From Natrialba sp. SSL1 (GTDB taxonomy: Archaea > Halobacteriota > Halobacteria > Halobacteriales > Natrialbaceae): a stretch of DNA of 64,000 bases. The translations under genes were made by a program, and so were the position numbers. Of the stretch, positions 17,826-27,665 are shown one piece after another (position 1 is the first letter of the stretch; each line of letters opens with the position of its first letter). The notes beneath the pieces were generated by a model. That model was not told the origin of the DNA and made no database searches. It saw only the letters and a program-made list of their open reading frames with translations. The DNA lies in contig NZ_MASN01000034.1 of assembly GCF_001861355.1 (NCBI RefSeq), forward strand, positions 89,009 through 153,008. The letters run 5' to 3'.

Positions 17826-18090
17826 CTTTGCAAACGTAGTACTTCTCACGAACACGACACCCCTCCCTCAATGCGTCTACACTGTGCGAGCAGATAAAAT
17901 GAGAAAGACGAACGCAACGATCATGCCACCGATTCCAGAGATTTCAGCAGTATATCAAACTGGGAAAATTGAGTCAAGTACATGCCTTCTGGCTGAAGAG
18001 GCAGTGTCTAGTTAGGCCAGTTTGAGAAGCGAGCAGGTCGTAGAGGTAGTTTGGAACAATGCTCTCAGACCTGCTCAGCAAGAGCTACGC

Positions 18091-18195
18091 GGCGGATGTG
18101 GTGTAGTGGCGAATGCTGATGTGAATGGAGCGGAGAATGCTGATGTGAATGGAGCGGAGAATACCCGTCGTCAAGCGGTTCTGACTGATGGTTGA
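18091..18195 (+). pseudogene. TnpB (IS200/IS605) C-terminal relic with tandem duplication
   Basis: In frame from 18091 the sequence reads GGCGVVANADVNGAEN, then repeats ADVNGAEN, then continues TRRQAVLTDG and stops at 18193. CGVVANADVNGAEN is the zinc-ribbon/RuvC-III end of TnpB. The repeat is a 24-bp tandem duplication. No start or body of the gene remains. The rest of 17826-18293 shows no gene. Confidence 0.75.
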
Positions 18196-18293
18196 TCAGT
18201 ACAAGTAACTCAAAGTCCTTCTTCGAGTCTGTCGGTGGAGGATATGAGTACCGGTTGTTTGGCGATGTGAGAACGGGTGGGGTGAGCTGTCAG

Positions 18294-20576
18294 TTACAGC
18301 TCGATATTCCCCAGCCGCGTCGAGTTCGTGATGACCGAGATGCTCGACGTAATCATCGCCGCGACGGCGATCACCGGGTGGAGCAGCCCGAAGAAAGCGA
18401 TCGGGATCGCCACCGTGTTGTAGATGAACGCCCAGAAGAGGTTCTGCTTGATCTTCGAGAAGATCCGCTCCGACAGCGTGAACGAGTCAACGAGCGCATC
18501 GAGCGAGCCCCGCACAAGGCTGACGTCGCTCGACTGGATGGCGATGTCAGTTCCCGTGCCGATAGCAACGCCGATGTTCGCCTGTTTCAGCGCGGGCGCG
18601 TCATTGATCCCGTCGCCGACCATCGCAACGTTGTATCCCTCTTCTTGTAATTCGCTGACCTTGTCGATCTTATCCTGCGGGAGGACGCCAGCCATGACTC
18701 GACTGGGGTCGATATCGACCTTTTCAGCGATCGCGCGGGCTGTCCGCTCGTTGTCCCCGGTGATCATCCAGGTTTCGAGCCCACGGTCGTGCAACGCCTG
18801 AATCGCATCGTGGGATTCCTCTTTGATCGTGTCGGCCGTGCTGATGACGCCGACGTTTTCGTCTTCGACACCGACGAGCACCGTCGTTTTCCCTTCTTGC
18901 TCTAGGGCGCGCAGTTCGTCCTTGTAGGCAAGCGGAATGCCGACTTCGTCGAAGAACTTCGTGTTTCCGACGTAGACCGATCGTCCGTCGATCTCTGCTT
19001 GGATCCCTTTTCCGGCGACGTTATCGAACGCCTCCGGCTCGGTCAGTTCGATTTCCTGGTCTTCGGCGTACTCGATGATAGCCTGCCCGATCGGGTGTTC
19101 GCTCCCTCGTTCGGCCGAGGCAGCGAGTCTGACCACTTCGCGTTCGGTCAGACCGGGATCTTTTAGGTGTCCGCCGTCAGCACTGACCGCAGGGTGGTCT
19201 CCCACGACGATGTCCGTGACAGAGTGGTTGCCCTCCGTGATCGTCCCCGTCTTGTCCAGCACCACGACGTCAAGATCCTTCATCGTCTGAATTGCCTCAC
19301 CGTCGCGGAACAGGATGCCATTCTCGGCAGCCTTCCCAGTACCGGCCATCAGCGCCGTCGGCGTCGCCAGTCCGAGTGCACACGGACACGAGATCACCAG
19401 AACGGCAACAGCCGCGAAGATCCCGAGCGTCAACGGATCGAGAGCGAGATCCACCCAGGGGAGGTACGGTGCACCGATACCCGCGACGGCCCCCATCCCG
19501 TCCGGGAACAGGAACCACAACACGAACGAGAGCGCTGCGAGTATCAATACGGTCGGGACGAAGTAGTTCGTGACACGGTCGGTGAAGGCCTGGATCGGGA
19601 CTTTGGTTCCCTGAGCTTCTTCGACGAGTTCGACGACCTGTGAGAGGAACGTGTCGTCACCGACCTTTTCGGCCCGCACCTTGATCATCCCGGACTGATT
19701 CACCGTCGCACCGATTACTTCGTCGCCTTCCTCCTTGGTCACGGGATCGGACTCGCCGGTCACCATCGATTCATCGACGCTGCTTCGTCCCTCGATGACG
19801 GTTCCGTCGAGTGGAACCTTCTCGCCGGGACGAACGACCATTACATCCCCTATCTCGACTTCTTCAATGGGAACTTCGATTTCTTCGTCATCTCTCCGAA
19901 CCGCTGCCGTCTCTGCCTGCATGGACATCAGGCCCTCGATGGCCGAACTCGCACGTCCTTTCGCTCGGTGTTCGAGGTACGTTCCCACGTTGTGCGAGGC
20001 CATGATCATCGCTCCGACGCCAGCGTAGTTCTCGATCGGCGTCACGAAGACCATCACGCCGGTCACCCACGCGACAAGGGTCCCGATCGAGATCAGCGAA
20101 TCCATGTTGAACGTCCCATTCTGGATACCCCGAATCGCGGACGCGTGGGTAGTCCGACCGTAGTAGAAGACGACGAGCGTGGCGAAGACGAACATAGCAA
20201 CGTCGATCTGGAAGCCGGTCAGAACCTCCAACGGTGTCCACATGAACACCATGAGTAGGACGATTGGAGACGTGACAATCCACGCCCGGATCGCCATCCG
20301 ACGCATCTCCTGTAGCTCTTCTTTTCCTTCCATCTCGTCGTTCAGTAACTCGTCACGAACACCGTAACCAGAGGCTTCTACGGCCTCGATGAGTTCTTCA
20401 ACAGGTACATCCGAGTCGTGGCTGACGTCTGCTCGCTCCGTGGCGAAGTTGACTGAAGCGTCCTGCACCCCGTCTACATCTTCGAGACTGTCCTCTATTG
20501 TAGACGCGCACGTCGTACACGACATGCCCGAGAGGGACAGGTCGGTTCGTTCTATATTCGAATGGTCGTTTGACAT
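18294..20576 (-). CDS. copA: Copper-exporting P1B-type ATPase, CopA type (CPC)
   Basis: A 760-residue Cu(I) ATPase. One HMA domain at the N-terminus has GMSCTTC (Cys20, Cys23). The transport helix has CPC (397-399) in [11 protein letters not shown], the P1B-1 signature. The phosphorylation Asp is about 441 (DKTGT), with [17 protein letters not shown] and [12 protein letters not shown] present. It exports cytosolic Cu(I). The gene is followed by no same-strand partner; upstream lies the TRASH-domain regulator, on the same strand, 112 nt away. In Halobacterium, a homologous Lrp/TRASH regulator controls a CopA-type ATPase, which supports functional linkage here. Confidence 0.95.
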   Translation of the reverse strand: MSNDHSNIERTDLSLSGMSCTTCASTIEDSLEDVDGVQDASVNFATERADVSHDSDVPVEELIEAVEASGYGVRDELLNDEMEGKEELQEMRRMAIRAWIVTSPIVLLMVFMWTPLEVLTGFQIDVAMFVFATLVVFYYGRTTHASAIRGIQNGTFNMDSLISIGTLVAWVTGVMVFVTPIENYAGVGAMIMASHNVGTYLEHRAKGRASSAIEGLMSMQAETAAVRRDDEEIEVPIEEVEIGDVMVVRPGEKVPLDGTVIEGRSSVDESMVTGESDPVTKEEGDEVIGATVNQSGMIKVRAEKVGDDTFLSQVVELVEEAQGTKVPIQAFTDRVTNYFVPTVLILAALSFVLWFLFPDGMGAVAGIGAPYLPWVDLALDPLTLGIFAAVAVLVISCPCALGLATPTALMAGTGKAAENGILFRDGEAIQTMKDLDVVVLDKTGTITEGNHSVTDIVVGDHPAVSADGGHLKDPGLTEREVVRLAASAERGSEHPIGQAIIEYAEDQEIELTEPEAFDNVAGKGIQAEIDGRSVYVGNTKFFDEVGIPLAYKDELRALEQEGKTTVLVGVEDENVGVISTADTIKEESHDAIQALHDRGLETWMITGDNERTARAIAEKVDIDPSRVMAGVLPQDKIDKVSELQEEGYNVAMVGDGINDAPALKQANIGVAIGTGTDIAIQSSDVSLVRGSLDALVDSFTLSERIFSKIKQNLFWAFIYNTVAIPIAFFGLLHPVIAVAAMITSSISVITNSTRLGNIEL

Positions 20577-20688
20577 GGTCTCTTCACCTCATCTCCTACT
20601 ACGGGCTACAGTTTGATGCGACTTGTCGTTAAAATTACTAGAATTCGAAAGGGGGTAGAACTTTAAATCGAAAGTCGGATTTCCAGAA

Positions 20689-21282
20689 TCAGTTTGCCTC
20701 TTGTTGCAGCGATTTGTATTGCTGCTCGTGCTTGTTTTTACACGATGGACAGCAGAAGACTTTGACCTCGCCGTTGATTCGAGCGGTTTCGCCGTCACTT
20801 TTCACCGTGTTATCGCACACTGCACACGAGATGGTGAAATCAGAGGGTGTGACCCCGACACTCCATTCGTATCTGGCGAGGGGCGTGATCTCGTACGAGT
20901 CAATGTCTTCCAATTCAAGGGTGTCTCGGAACCACGCGTGAACATTTTGATCTGGGGCGTTCACGTGGGCAACGATGCCGCCATCGAAACATTGGAAGAC
21001 GTGCTCGGTCTCCTTCAGCTCATACAACCGGTCGAAGATGCGTTCAACAGCTTCCGGTTTGACTGTCAGCTGAATCAATACCGGCACTCGGTTCTGAAGC
21101 TTCGTTCGGTCCACGTCAACCGTGAAGTTCCGAATAATGCCTAATTCTTCTAAGCGTGCGATGCGGTCGGAAACCGCTGGTGGGGTCAGGCCGACGTGGT
21201 CGGCAATTTCGCTGAACGGCCGCCGAGCGTCATCGATCAGCAACCGAAGGATTTCGAGGTCGGTCTCATCTGGGTTCCTCAT
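20689..21282 (-). CDS. AsnC/Lrp-family regulator with C-terminal TRASH metal-sensing domain
   Basis: 197 residues from the ATG at 21282. N-terminal winged helix (DETDLEILRLLIDDARRPFS..., recognition helix LTPPAVSDRIARLEELGII), then a divergent RAM-like domain, then a TRASH zinc-finger-like module CAVCDN...VFCCPSCKNKH near 158-192. TRASH Cys residues bind copper in archaeal regulators. It lies between copA (same strand, downstream) and the divergent copZ-like gene, the expected arrangement for a copper-responsive controller of both. An AGACTA...TAGTCT dyad (21288-21315) sits just before its start. Confidence 0.9.
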   Translation of the reverse strand: MRNPDETDLEILRLLIDDARRPFSEIADHVGLTPPAVSDRIARLEELGIIRNFTVDVDRTKLQNRVPVLIQLTVKPEAVERIFDRLYELKETEHVFQCFDGGIVAHVNAPDQNVHAWFRDTLELEDIDSYEITPLARYEWSVGVTPSDFTISCAVCDNTVKSDGETARINGEVKVFCCPSCKNKHEQQYKSLQQEAN

Positions 21283-21287
21283 AGAAG

Positions 21288-21411
21288 AGACTACCACGTC
21301 AAATACGATTAGTCTTCCCCGGAAATCGGTTTATATTCAAAAGTTTCAAACGAAGTTTGCTGAAAGGTCGAAACAACAACCGCAATAAGAGAATAGGTCT
21401 ACTAGTACAGC
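21288..21411. promoter_or_regulatory. Divergent promoter region, copper regulator and copZ
   Basis: About 125 nt between the two divergent start codons. It contains an AGACTA/TAGTCT dyad (arms 21288-21293 and 21310-21315), a TATA-like TTTATATTC near 21330 readable for the leftward gene, and AATAAGAG near 21383 about 28 nt before the copZ start. AAACTTCGTTTGAAAC-like repeats occupy the middle. Confidence 0.4.
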
Positions 21412-21612
21412 ATGGCGCGAACGATAACCGTCACCGGGATGAGTTGTGAAGGCTGTGAACAGAACGTCGAGGATGCGCTCCAAGCGCTCGACGGCGTGAC
21501 TCAGGTCACTGCTGACCACGAAGCCGAATCTGTCGAACTCGACACCGAAGGTGGTGTTGAGGACGAAGAGATCCACGCGGCCATTGAGGACGCGGGCTAC
21601 GAGATCGCTTAA
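21412..21612 (+). CDS. copZ: Heavy-metal-associated domain protein, CopZ-like copper chaperone
   Basis: A 66-residue stand-alone HMA domain with the ferredoxin-like fold pattern and the metal motif GMSCEGC (Cys11 and Cys14). It should carry Cu(I) in the cytosol and hand it to the CopA ATPase or to the regulator. Strongly acidic, no signal. Divergent from the TRASH regulator, with which it shares a promoter region. Length and motif are exactly those of CopZ/Atx1 proteins. Confidence 0.93.
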   Translation: MARTITVTGMSCEGCEQNVEDALQALDGVTQVTADHEAESVELDTEGGVEDEEIHAAIEDAGYEIA

Positions 21613-21861
21613 TCGTATTCTTCTGTCCTCCGAAATGTTCTGTGGGAGGACGCTTTGAGTGATGGGAAAGCGTCAATCGGAGATTGACTATTACGACCGC
21701 GCGCTTCGGACATCAGCGAAGGAAACAAGAGAGCGACCCTCGGATACCGTATTAATGGGCTCCACGAAGAATCTGGACGACGAACACCCGCCGGATCAGT
21801 GAAACAAGCGTTTCAGAGCCTGTACTTTCTGAATTCGTTGTCTCACATTCGTACAGAATTT

Positions 21862-22070
21862 GGATGGGTTCGTTTCCAGACCATTCACGCGGCTCAACAC
21901 ACCCCGTCTCTACATCAACTTCACCAACCCAAACGTATTGGCATGTGTCTGAATTCGCTAACGCTGTACAGACAGTGCGCTCCATTTCTTCACGCAATTC
22001 TGCCTGGAGAACTCCTCTACAGCCAGGGCAGGCCGAGTGCCTCGGGGCTTGACCCCGAGGCGGTTCACAT
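21862..22070 (-). pseudogene. Relics: TnpB-type transposon end joined to a GAF/bacterio-opsin-activator fragment
   Basis: On the minus strand, about 22012-21862 encodes REEMERTVCTALANSD and WVGEVDVETGCVEPREWSG, resembling the GAF-like domain of haloarchaeal bacterio-opsin-activator-type regulators; nothing before or after completes a gene. Just upstream (22039-22061) is a perfect hairpin GCCTCGGGG-CTTGA-CCCCGAGGC of the kind found at the ends of haloarchaeal IS200/IS605-type elements. The rest of 21613-22149 shows no intact gene. Confidence 0.5.
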
Positions 22071-22149
22071 TCTCTGACTCCGTGTGTCTGTGATAATGTT
22101 TGTCGATGGACGTCACAAAACATACGTGAGTGTAGTGTGAGTGTAGTAA

Positions 22150-22663
22150 GTAGGTAGCACTCTGCAACACGAACCCAAGACATCGGATCAACCAGATTGC
22201 AAAGCGAATGATCCAGATCAGTTCAGGCTTGCTGATCACGGGTTAGATCCAGATCGTCTTCAGGATTTGAGGGATATCCTCTCACCACCAAAAATTCGTC
22301 TCCTTCAGCAGATGTTGGCCAGTTCGACTGGGGCCCTCAGCGCGGTTGAACTCGCAGCTAGGAACGAAATCACGGAGAGCACAATCCGTGATCATTTACG
22401 TGACCTTCGAAACCGTAATCGGGCAATCGTAACAGTACTCGATGCGACAGTCACCAGTTCCAAACGGCATACCTCGAAAATATTACACTGTTCCCGAATA
22501 CGGAATCGAGCTGCTCAGGCAAGTGAATCTGTATGAGCAAATCGGGATTCTCTACGATATGTATGAGGCAGCTGATTTATCGTTGCCGAGCAGTGAGACA
22601 CGGCCAGTTGATATCGAAGAGATTGAGGACTTCGATTATCGTCCTCGTCCTGACTGGTTGTGA
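22150..22663 (+). pseudogene. Frameshifted helix-turn-helix regulator
   Basis: Frame 1 (open from about 22150, no good start) encodes a helix-turn-helix region including SPPKIRLLQQMLASS and ITESTIRDHLRDLRNR, then loses frame near 22440. Another frame continues with VPNGIPRKYYTVPEYGIELL, YEQIGILYDMYEAADL and ends FDYRPRPDWL at 22663, which fits as the missing C-terminal half. A single frameshift plus a lost start explains both. The parent is a common haloarchaeal winged-helix protein. Confidence 0.7.
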
Positions 22664-22863
22664 GATTGTTTCGGTGGCGTGAGTCTAACCTACCCCGAAA
22701 CAACTCCCCTTATTACGACAAATAATCAATAATTCCCCTGTAAACCGTGCCGAGATAGGCTGAAAACCAGGATTTTATATTTCAACCCCGTGCCCAATTA
22801 TTTCATTTGTAGGTTTCCAAATGTCGAATCTCTGACACTCTGCTAAATCTTGCTGTCGTAGCT

Positions 22864-24096
22864 TTAGATGGAATCAATCTCGTTGAGTGCTTCCGTAGCA
22901 ACATCACCCAATTCCCCGGCCTCAATATGTGAGTACCGCTCTCGAACCATCTCTTCGGAGTTGTCGAGATACCGGGCCGCAACCGTGTATCCGAACGCGC
23001 GGACAAGGACCTCTCCCATCCCTCGGCGACCGCCGTGCGGAGCAAGATAATCGTGTTTCGGATGGTCGATCTCGATCTCTGCGGACTCTGAGAGCCGTTG
23101 GAGAATCGACCGTGCGCCGTCCGTCGTAATCGAGGGCGGCCGAATATCCTCATCGAGCGTCAGGAGGAGGTTGCGAGCGTACTCCTCACGGCGTTCGGCG
23201 ATTACCTCTGAATGTTCCCCTTGTTCGGCTAGCTCATCCTGGACGAGTCCTGCGAGCGTCCGTTGGTCGAACGTCGGGAACACCGGCCAGCGTTCCGTCG
23301 GTGGGTCCATCAGCTGGCGGTAGCTCTGCAGCGGCGAGATCACCGGGTCGGGGAGACTGGCGGCGTCCCACTGCTGTTTCTTCCGGTAGACGTCCATACT
23401 ACCGTCGTCGAGGGAGAGGTCCTCCCAGCGGACGCCACGCCGGCGCGGGTCGTTCAGGTCTCGGAGGAGTTCACCAACGCGGACAGCCGTGTACGCGAGA
23501 ACGAACACGAGGGCGCGGTCACGAGCCGCCTTCAGCGCCGCGTAGCGTGATCGCTGCTTGTCGAGGGGGCCAGTATCCTCCGGGAGTGTCGTGTACGCCT
23601 CGACGGCGTCTCGGGCCCGTTCGTCGACGTAGCGGGTGAGGGCGTGGCGCTGTTCGGATGTCCAAGCCTGCTGGTCACCGGGCTTGCGGCCGTCGTCCTC
23701 CGGCAGCGGCGCCATCGCACTCGCCCGCTGGGCGTAGTGTGCCTCGAGGTAGCCCTCGTTGACGCACCAGCCACACCACGCAGAGATATAGCGGTAATAG
23801 GTTTGTACGGTATTTTGCTTGAGTCCTCGATCGCCGGCGAGATGCCGGGCGTACTCCCGGAACACTCGTTCGTCGAGGTCCTCAAAGGTGGGTTCGCGGT
23901 TGACGTTGCCGGGGACGATCCCAGTCCAGTCGTCGTCGCCGCGGTCACCGGCGGCCCACTCGGCGAACCGCTCGAGCTCGCGCGAAGCGTTGCGTCGATA
24001 GTTCCCGCCGTCACCGGCGCGGCCTTTCCCCTTGTCCTGAAGGTAGCGCTCGAAGGAACTTGTGAGTGACTGATCGGCGCGATCTCGAGGTGTCAT
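22864..24096 (-). CDS. Tyrosine-type site-specific recombinase/integrase
   Basis: 410 residues from the ATG at 24096, which overlaps the stop of the preceding gene as ATGA. An N-terminal SAM-like core-binding region (SSFERYLQDKGKGRAG..., NTVQTYYRYISAWCGWC) is followed by the catalytic domain with the first Arg in AYTAVRVGELL, the H-x-x-R box as HGGRRG, and the nucleophile Tyr in RERYSHIEAG. It would cut and join DNA at an attachment site. The gene closes a three-gene operon with a winged-helix gene and a small gene of unknown function. Confidence 0.9.
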   Translation of the reverse strand: MTPRDRADQSLTSSFERYLQDKGKGRAGDGGNYRRNASRELERFAEWAAGDRGDDDWTGIVPGNVNREPTFEDLDERVFREYARHLAGDRGLKQNTVQTYYRYISAWCGWCVNEGYLEAHYAQRASAMAPLPEDDGRKPGDQQAWTSEQRHALTRYVDERARDAVEAYTTLPEDTGPLDKQRSRYAALKAARDRALVFVLAYTAVRVGELLRDLNDPRRRGVRWEDLSLDDGSMDVYRKKQQWDAASLPDPVISPLQSYRQLMDPPTERWPVFPTFDQRTLAGLVQDELAEQGEHSEVIAERREEYARNLLLTLDEDIRPPSITTDGARSILQRLSESAEIEIDHPKHDYLAPHGGRRGMGEVLVRAFGYTVAARYLDNSEEMVRERYSHIEAGELGDVATEALNEIDSI

Positions 24097-24551
24097 CGTT
24101 CCTCGTTCGCGTACTGGTACGTCGGACGGACGTCCTCGAGGAGCTCTTCGACAATTTCCCAGAGAATCAGGGAGGGAGTCTCGTGTTCGAATGTGATCCC
24201 CCAGCGGTCCTCCGTATCGGCGACTGAGTACTGGAAATGCGTCCGTCCCAGATCGGGATGGTCTTCGTCCTGATTCCAGCCAGCGTGAAAGCCCGTGTTC
24301 GGGTCGGTGTAGTTGATACGGAACCAATCGTGTGGCTCCTGTCGATACCACTTGACGGTCAGTTCCGGCGAATCAGGGCCCGTTGGGGGATCCAGACGGG
24401 CCGGATCGAAAGTCGCCCGCAGCTGCTTTGCCTCGATATCGTCTGGAACGTACTCGACGGCCGTGATCTGTGGCACGCGGTCAAGGACGTCTCGCTTTAG
24501 CTGGGCGTAGAGGTTCGCGTTCGGATTACCACCTGGATGCGGGACCGACAT
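24093..24551 (-). CDS. Hypothetical protein in the integrase operon (152 aa)
   Basis: 152 residues, acidic, no membrane segment. Aromatic-rich strands (LTVKWYRQEPHDWFRINYTD, HFQYSVADTEDRWGITFEHE) suggest a beta-sheet fold; helices occur at both ends. No family named with confidence. It is coupled to the integrase by a 4-bp overlap and follows the winged-helix gene by 3 nt. Similar two-gene cassettes next to integrases are common in haloarchaeal mobile regions; a toxin or recombination helper role is possible but not shown. Confidence 0.7.
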   Translation of the reverse strand: MSVPHPGGNPNANLYAQLKRDVLDRVPQITAVEYVPDDIEAKQLRATFDPARLDPPTGPDSPELTVKWYRQEPHDWFRINYTDPNTGFHAGWNQDEDHPDLGRTHFQYSVADTEDRWGITFEHETPSLILWEIVEELLEDVRPTYQYANEER

Positions 24552-24554
24552 CCG

Positions 24555-25094
24555 TTAGCTGCTGGCCTCAGCAGGCTCTGTCGTCGGTGCGAGGAAGTCC
24601 CACTCGCGGATGGCGAAGCCGACAATCTGGATACGCCGTAGAAGGTGCTCCCACTCGCGGGCAATCTCACGGCGACGGTCTTCCTCGCCACCGTCAAGGG
24701 ACTCGTCAGCGAGCGTCCCACGAAGCTGATTCGGTGATTCAACGCCGAATTCATCCTCCCAGTCGCGAATCTGCGTCTTCATATTGGCGAGCCAGTCCGT
24801 AAGCTCCTCGACAGTGTGTCCGCTATCTCGGAGGCGCATCGCCTCCTGCATCGCTTGGCGGCGGTAATCAGGATAATACGTTGTGTGAGTACCGCTTTCG
24901 TCACGGTGGAGGATGCCGTCGTCGACGAGTCGCTCGAGGACGCGCTTAGTTGGTTCGTGTGACCAGCCCGCTTCGGAGGCGATCCAGTTGGCCGTCTGTG
25001 GCTCCGACAGCTGCCGAGCAACCATCCGCACGCGGTCTTCACCCGTGGTCTGGCGTTCCATCAGGCCCTCGGAGTTCGATTCATCTTCGGTCAT
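24555..25094 (-). CDS. Winged-helix DNA-binding protein in the integrase operon
   Basis: 179 residues. The winged helix spans about residues 21-72 (ARQLSEPQTANWIASEAGWS, HEPTKRVLERLVDDGIL, wing THTTYYPD), followed by a long helical region with DWLANMKTQIRDWEDEFG and an acidic tail. First gene of the operon with the 152-residue protein and the integrase. It resembles the haloarchaeal DUF7342-type family; probably an autoregulator of the cassette. Confidence 0.75.
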   Translation of the reverse strand: MTEDESNSEGLMERQTTGEDRVRMVARQLSEPQTANWIASEAGWSHEPTKRVLERLVDDGILHRDESGTHTTYYPDYRRQAMQEAMRLRDSGHTVEELTDWLANMKTQIRDWEDEFGVESPNQLRGTLADESLDGGEEDRRREIAREWEHLLRRIQIVGFAIREWDFLAPTTEPAEASS

Positions 25095-25631
25095 ACAACA
25101 TCGTTCGGGCTTTGTCTTAATATAGGTTGAGGTTATTAGTTCTATATCGAATCGACTTCTTCGCCATCGCCCCGATCTCAGCTGAGGGTAGCCAGAGCAA
25201 ACTCGGAGCCCGGTCTTGGCGGCTCTACCCCGGGGGAAGCGCCGTTGTGAGGCGGTTGCAGCATTCGTGCTTCACCGACGGCGTCGGGGTACTTCAAGGT
25301 GGTCGTGATTATCAGAGTAATCACGACCAGTAGTTAGCAGAGTCCCATAGCCAATATTTCCACGTTAGGAGGACTCTATCTCCAGATCTACGGAACTGGC
25401 TGCTTTTATAAATCGTATGACGATATACTAAAATAGAAACGTTACGATGCGAATGCCGGTCAAAACGTTCACGAAAACGCGACAATCTCCGTCGAAAACG
25501 GGTCATGACTGGTCGAAAATACTCCTCAAACACATCAAAAAAGTTATTTCCAGACCAAACGTCCAAAATGATGTCAAAAACAGCGCCGCTACCTACAGAT
25601 ATCTCTCACGAGATGCAAACCAGAACGCGAA
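25095..25631. other. Non-coding stretch with a strong hairpin
   Basis: No credible gene. A perfect hairpin lies at 25301-25328: GGTCGTGATTA, 6-nt loop, TAATCACGACC. GAGGGTAGCC at 25184-25193 recurs at 28192-28201 on the far side of the transposase/wHTH pair, a possible target duplication or coincidence. Confidence 0.5.
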
Positions 25632-27389
25632 TTAAATGAGTGTGATCAGCTCCTTCTTGAGCCACTCAAGAAACCTGGAGAGGGTGATACGGGGTTTCTT
25701 TCTCGTTTCGATCACCCCAATCCGCTCCTGGGCGAGAAAGTCAACCAGTAGCCACAGATTGTAAATGATACAGCCAAATGCAAAATGGAACCATCGGACT
25801 TCGATCTCCTTTGACGTCGTCCACGCAGCACACTTCTTCACCGATGAGTAAGAGTTCTCAATTGCGGCTCGATCACTGTACTGCTCAATTTCCTTTCTCG
25901 CCCACCGCCGGTCCAACGCGACCTCATCGCTCACTTCGAGATTCGTGATAAACGGCTGCGGAGATCCCCCCTCATTTGCATCGTCGTCCTCGTCAGGGGG
26001 TAGTACCACAATATTCGTGTAGACTTTCGTGTTCGATACATCGTGCTTCACCGGGCCGTGGATGGGGAAGTCGTTTTTGACGTATAAGGCGGTATCATTC
26101 TCTTCATTGTATCCGCGTTTTAACTGGTCGAACCGATCACACATCGGTCCGATCCGATGTTGGTCTTTCACTGCCGGGATCACGTACTTCAAATCCTTGT
26201 TTTCGAGCGTGTAAATCACGTCTGCGGCATGAAATTCCCGGTCAGCGTACACCATCCGAATGTTCACGTACTTCTCGGCGATCGAAAGGAGTCGCCGGGC
26301 GACATCGCCCACGTAGTAGGACTTCTCATCACCAGCATAGGCATCGGTGTCAGCGTATTCAGTACTACCGAGTGGACAGACACCAACGATATAGTGCGAG
26401 TTGTCTCCGACGATTACGGCTGTCGCAAATTTGTGACACCACCTGTATCCCTTGTCTTCAGGTGCTCCTTGGACCCACACTACCTCATCTCGATCCCCGT
26501 AGTACGCGACATACGTGATATCCAGTGCGACTTTCGCTCTGGTTCCAAACCGTGACCCGTTCTCGTGTTCGAGTTCGTTAAGTCGGGGCTTCACACGCGT
26601 GTACGTCTTTCGCAATGCGAAGTTCATCACCGTCGCAATCTGATCAACCGACATGTTCTTCATCGATTCCAGCAGCGTCTCTCCGGATGGACCATCCTCG
26701 TAGAACGCATCATCTAGATCCGGATCTGGATTCTTCAGATCACCATGGGTTGTTCCTGCATCGTTTGCTGCCGATTGCTTGATTGCTGCAATCGACTCCA
26801 AGACGAGCAACTCCTCTTCGTCATAGATGGCGTCGTCTGGACGCGGAATCGATAGTGAGGGAATGATACTCTGTTTCAACTCTTCGAGTACATCTCGTCC
26901 TTTCTTTCGCAACAGTCGTTGTACCGTTCGATTTGACGGAGGATCATCGGTGGTATCCTTGTGCTGTTGCTTCAGAAGATCACATCCAATAGACGCACCG
27001 CGTTCAATCGCGATCGATTGAATATCGTCCGCAGCTGATTCCACAACCGATTGGAGGTTCTCAAATCGACCCTCAAGTCGAACCGGTTTACATGTACTTT
27101 CAGAGGGGAGATTGTCTGGGTCGAACCCAAACGCTCGTGCAAGTTTCGGTCGGTCCTCGAGTCTCCCTGGAATGCCTGTAAGCGGGTGGTCCTCTACAGT
27201 TGCCCAGAGATACGAGAGGAACAGTGGGCGAAATGGCGTCGAAGAGGTCCATTCGGGACATGTATCCTGGTGTTTGTACCGCTCGACGTCTAGTTCAGTG
27301 GCGAGTGTAATCCAGTCAGTCTCCGCCTCAATGAGTTCATCAACTTGTCTCGTTAGAGCCAGCTGGTACCGGTCATCAGTTTCACTCAT
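25632..27389 (-). CDS. DDE transposase (585 aa), family uncertain
   Basis: A 585-residue transposase of the RNase H-like IS4/ISH3-related superfamily. Likely catalytic residues: Asp in KVALDITYVAYYGD, Asp in VYADREFHAADV, and Glu in AAIENSYSSVKK followed by the family-typical IIYNLWLLVDF helix. A long N-terminal domain (about 280 residues) precedes the core. The protein at 53965 shares the domain order and signature blocks but is distant. No clear terminal inverted repeats were found by eye. A winged-helix gene lies divergently 276 nt upstream, the same arrangement as at the second element. Confidence 0.85.
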   Translation of the reverse strand: MSETDDRYQLALTRQVDELIEAETDWITLATELDVERYKHQDTCPEWTSSTPFRPLFLSYLWATVEDHPLTGIPGRLEDRPKLARAFGFDPDNLPSESTCKPVRLEGRFENLQSVVESAADDIQSIAIERGASIGCDLLKQQHKDTTDDPPSNRTVQRLLRKKGRDVLEELKQSIIPSLSIPRPDDAIYDEEELLVLESIAAIKQSAANDAGTTHGDLKNPDPDLDDAFYEDGPSGETLLESMKNMSVDQIATVMNFALRKTYTRVKPRLNELEHENGSRFGTRAKVALDITYVAYYGDRDEVVWVQGAPEDKGYRWCHKFATAVIVGDNSHYIVGVCPLGSTEYADTDAYAGDEKSYYVGDVARRLLSIAEKYVNIRMVYADREFHAADVIYTLENKDLKYVIPAVKDQHRIGPMCDRFDQLKRGYNEENDTALYVKNDFPIHGPVKHDVSNTKVYTNIVVLPPDEDDDANEGGSPQPFITNLEVSDEVALDRRWARKEIEQYSDRAAIENSYSSVKKCAAWTTSKEIEVRWFHFAFGCIIYNLWLLVDFLAQERIGVIETRKKPRITLSRFLEWLKKELITLI

Positions 27390-27665
27390 GCCAGATTTGT
27401 CACTTGTATTTGACTGGGGGCAGTCGGCGAAGCGTGTGAGGATAGATCATGGGAGTACACTGTAGATACAATTTGAACTGATTCATTGGGATGTCGGTTC
27501 TGGAGGTTCTGGAAATACGTTCGGGATTGAGCCACATAAGCGGAATTGGCGAACCAGTATTCAGACTATATGATGATACAGCATTCACTCTAGTTCATTT
27601 TGTACTTCAGTACATTATAAACCGATGTATAGGATGAATAGATTTCCAACACAGAGTAGTACCTA

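Noticed and set aside
18371..20367. Several 60-158-codon ORFs opposite copA
   Set aside because: Arg/Ser-rich shadows of a GC-rich acidic gene.
23263..24069. Rightward ORFs of 95-141 codons opposite the integrase
   Set aside because: Wrong codon pattern and fully antisense to a gene with clear catalytic motifs.
25130..25330. tRNA remnant as integrase target
   Set aside because: GC-rich segment near 25210-25260 does not fold into a convincing tRNA arm or T-loop.
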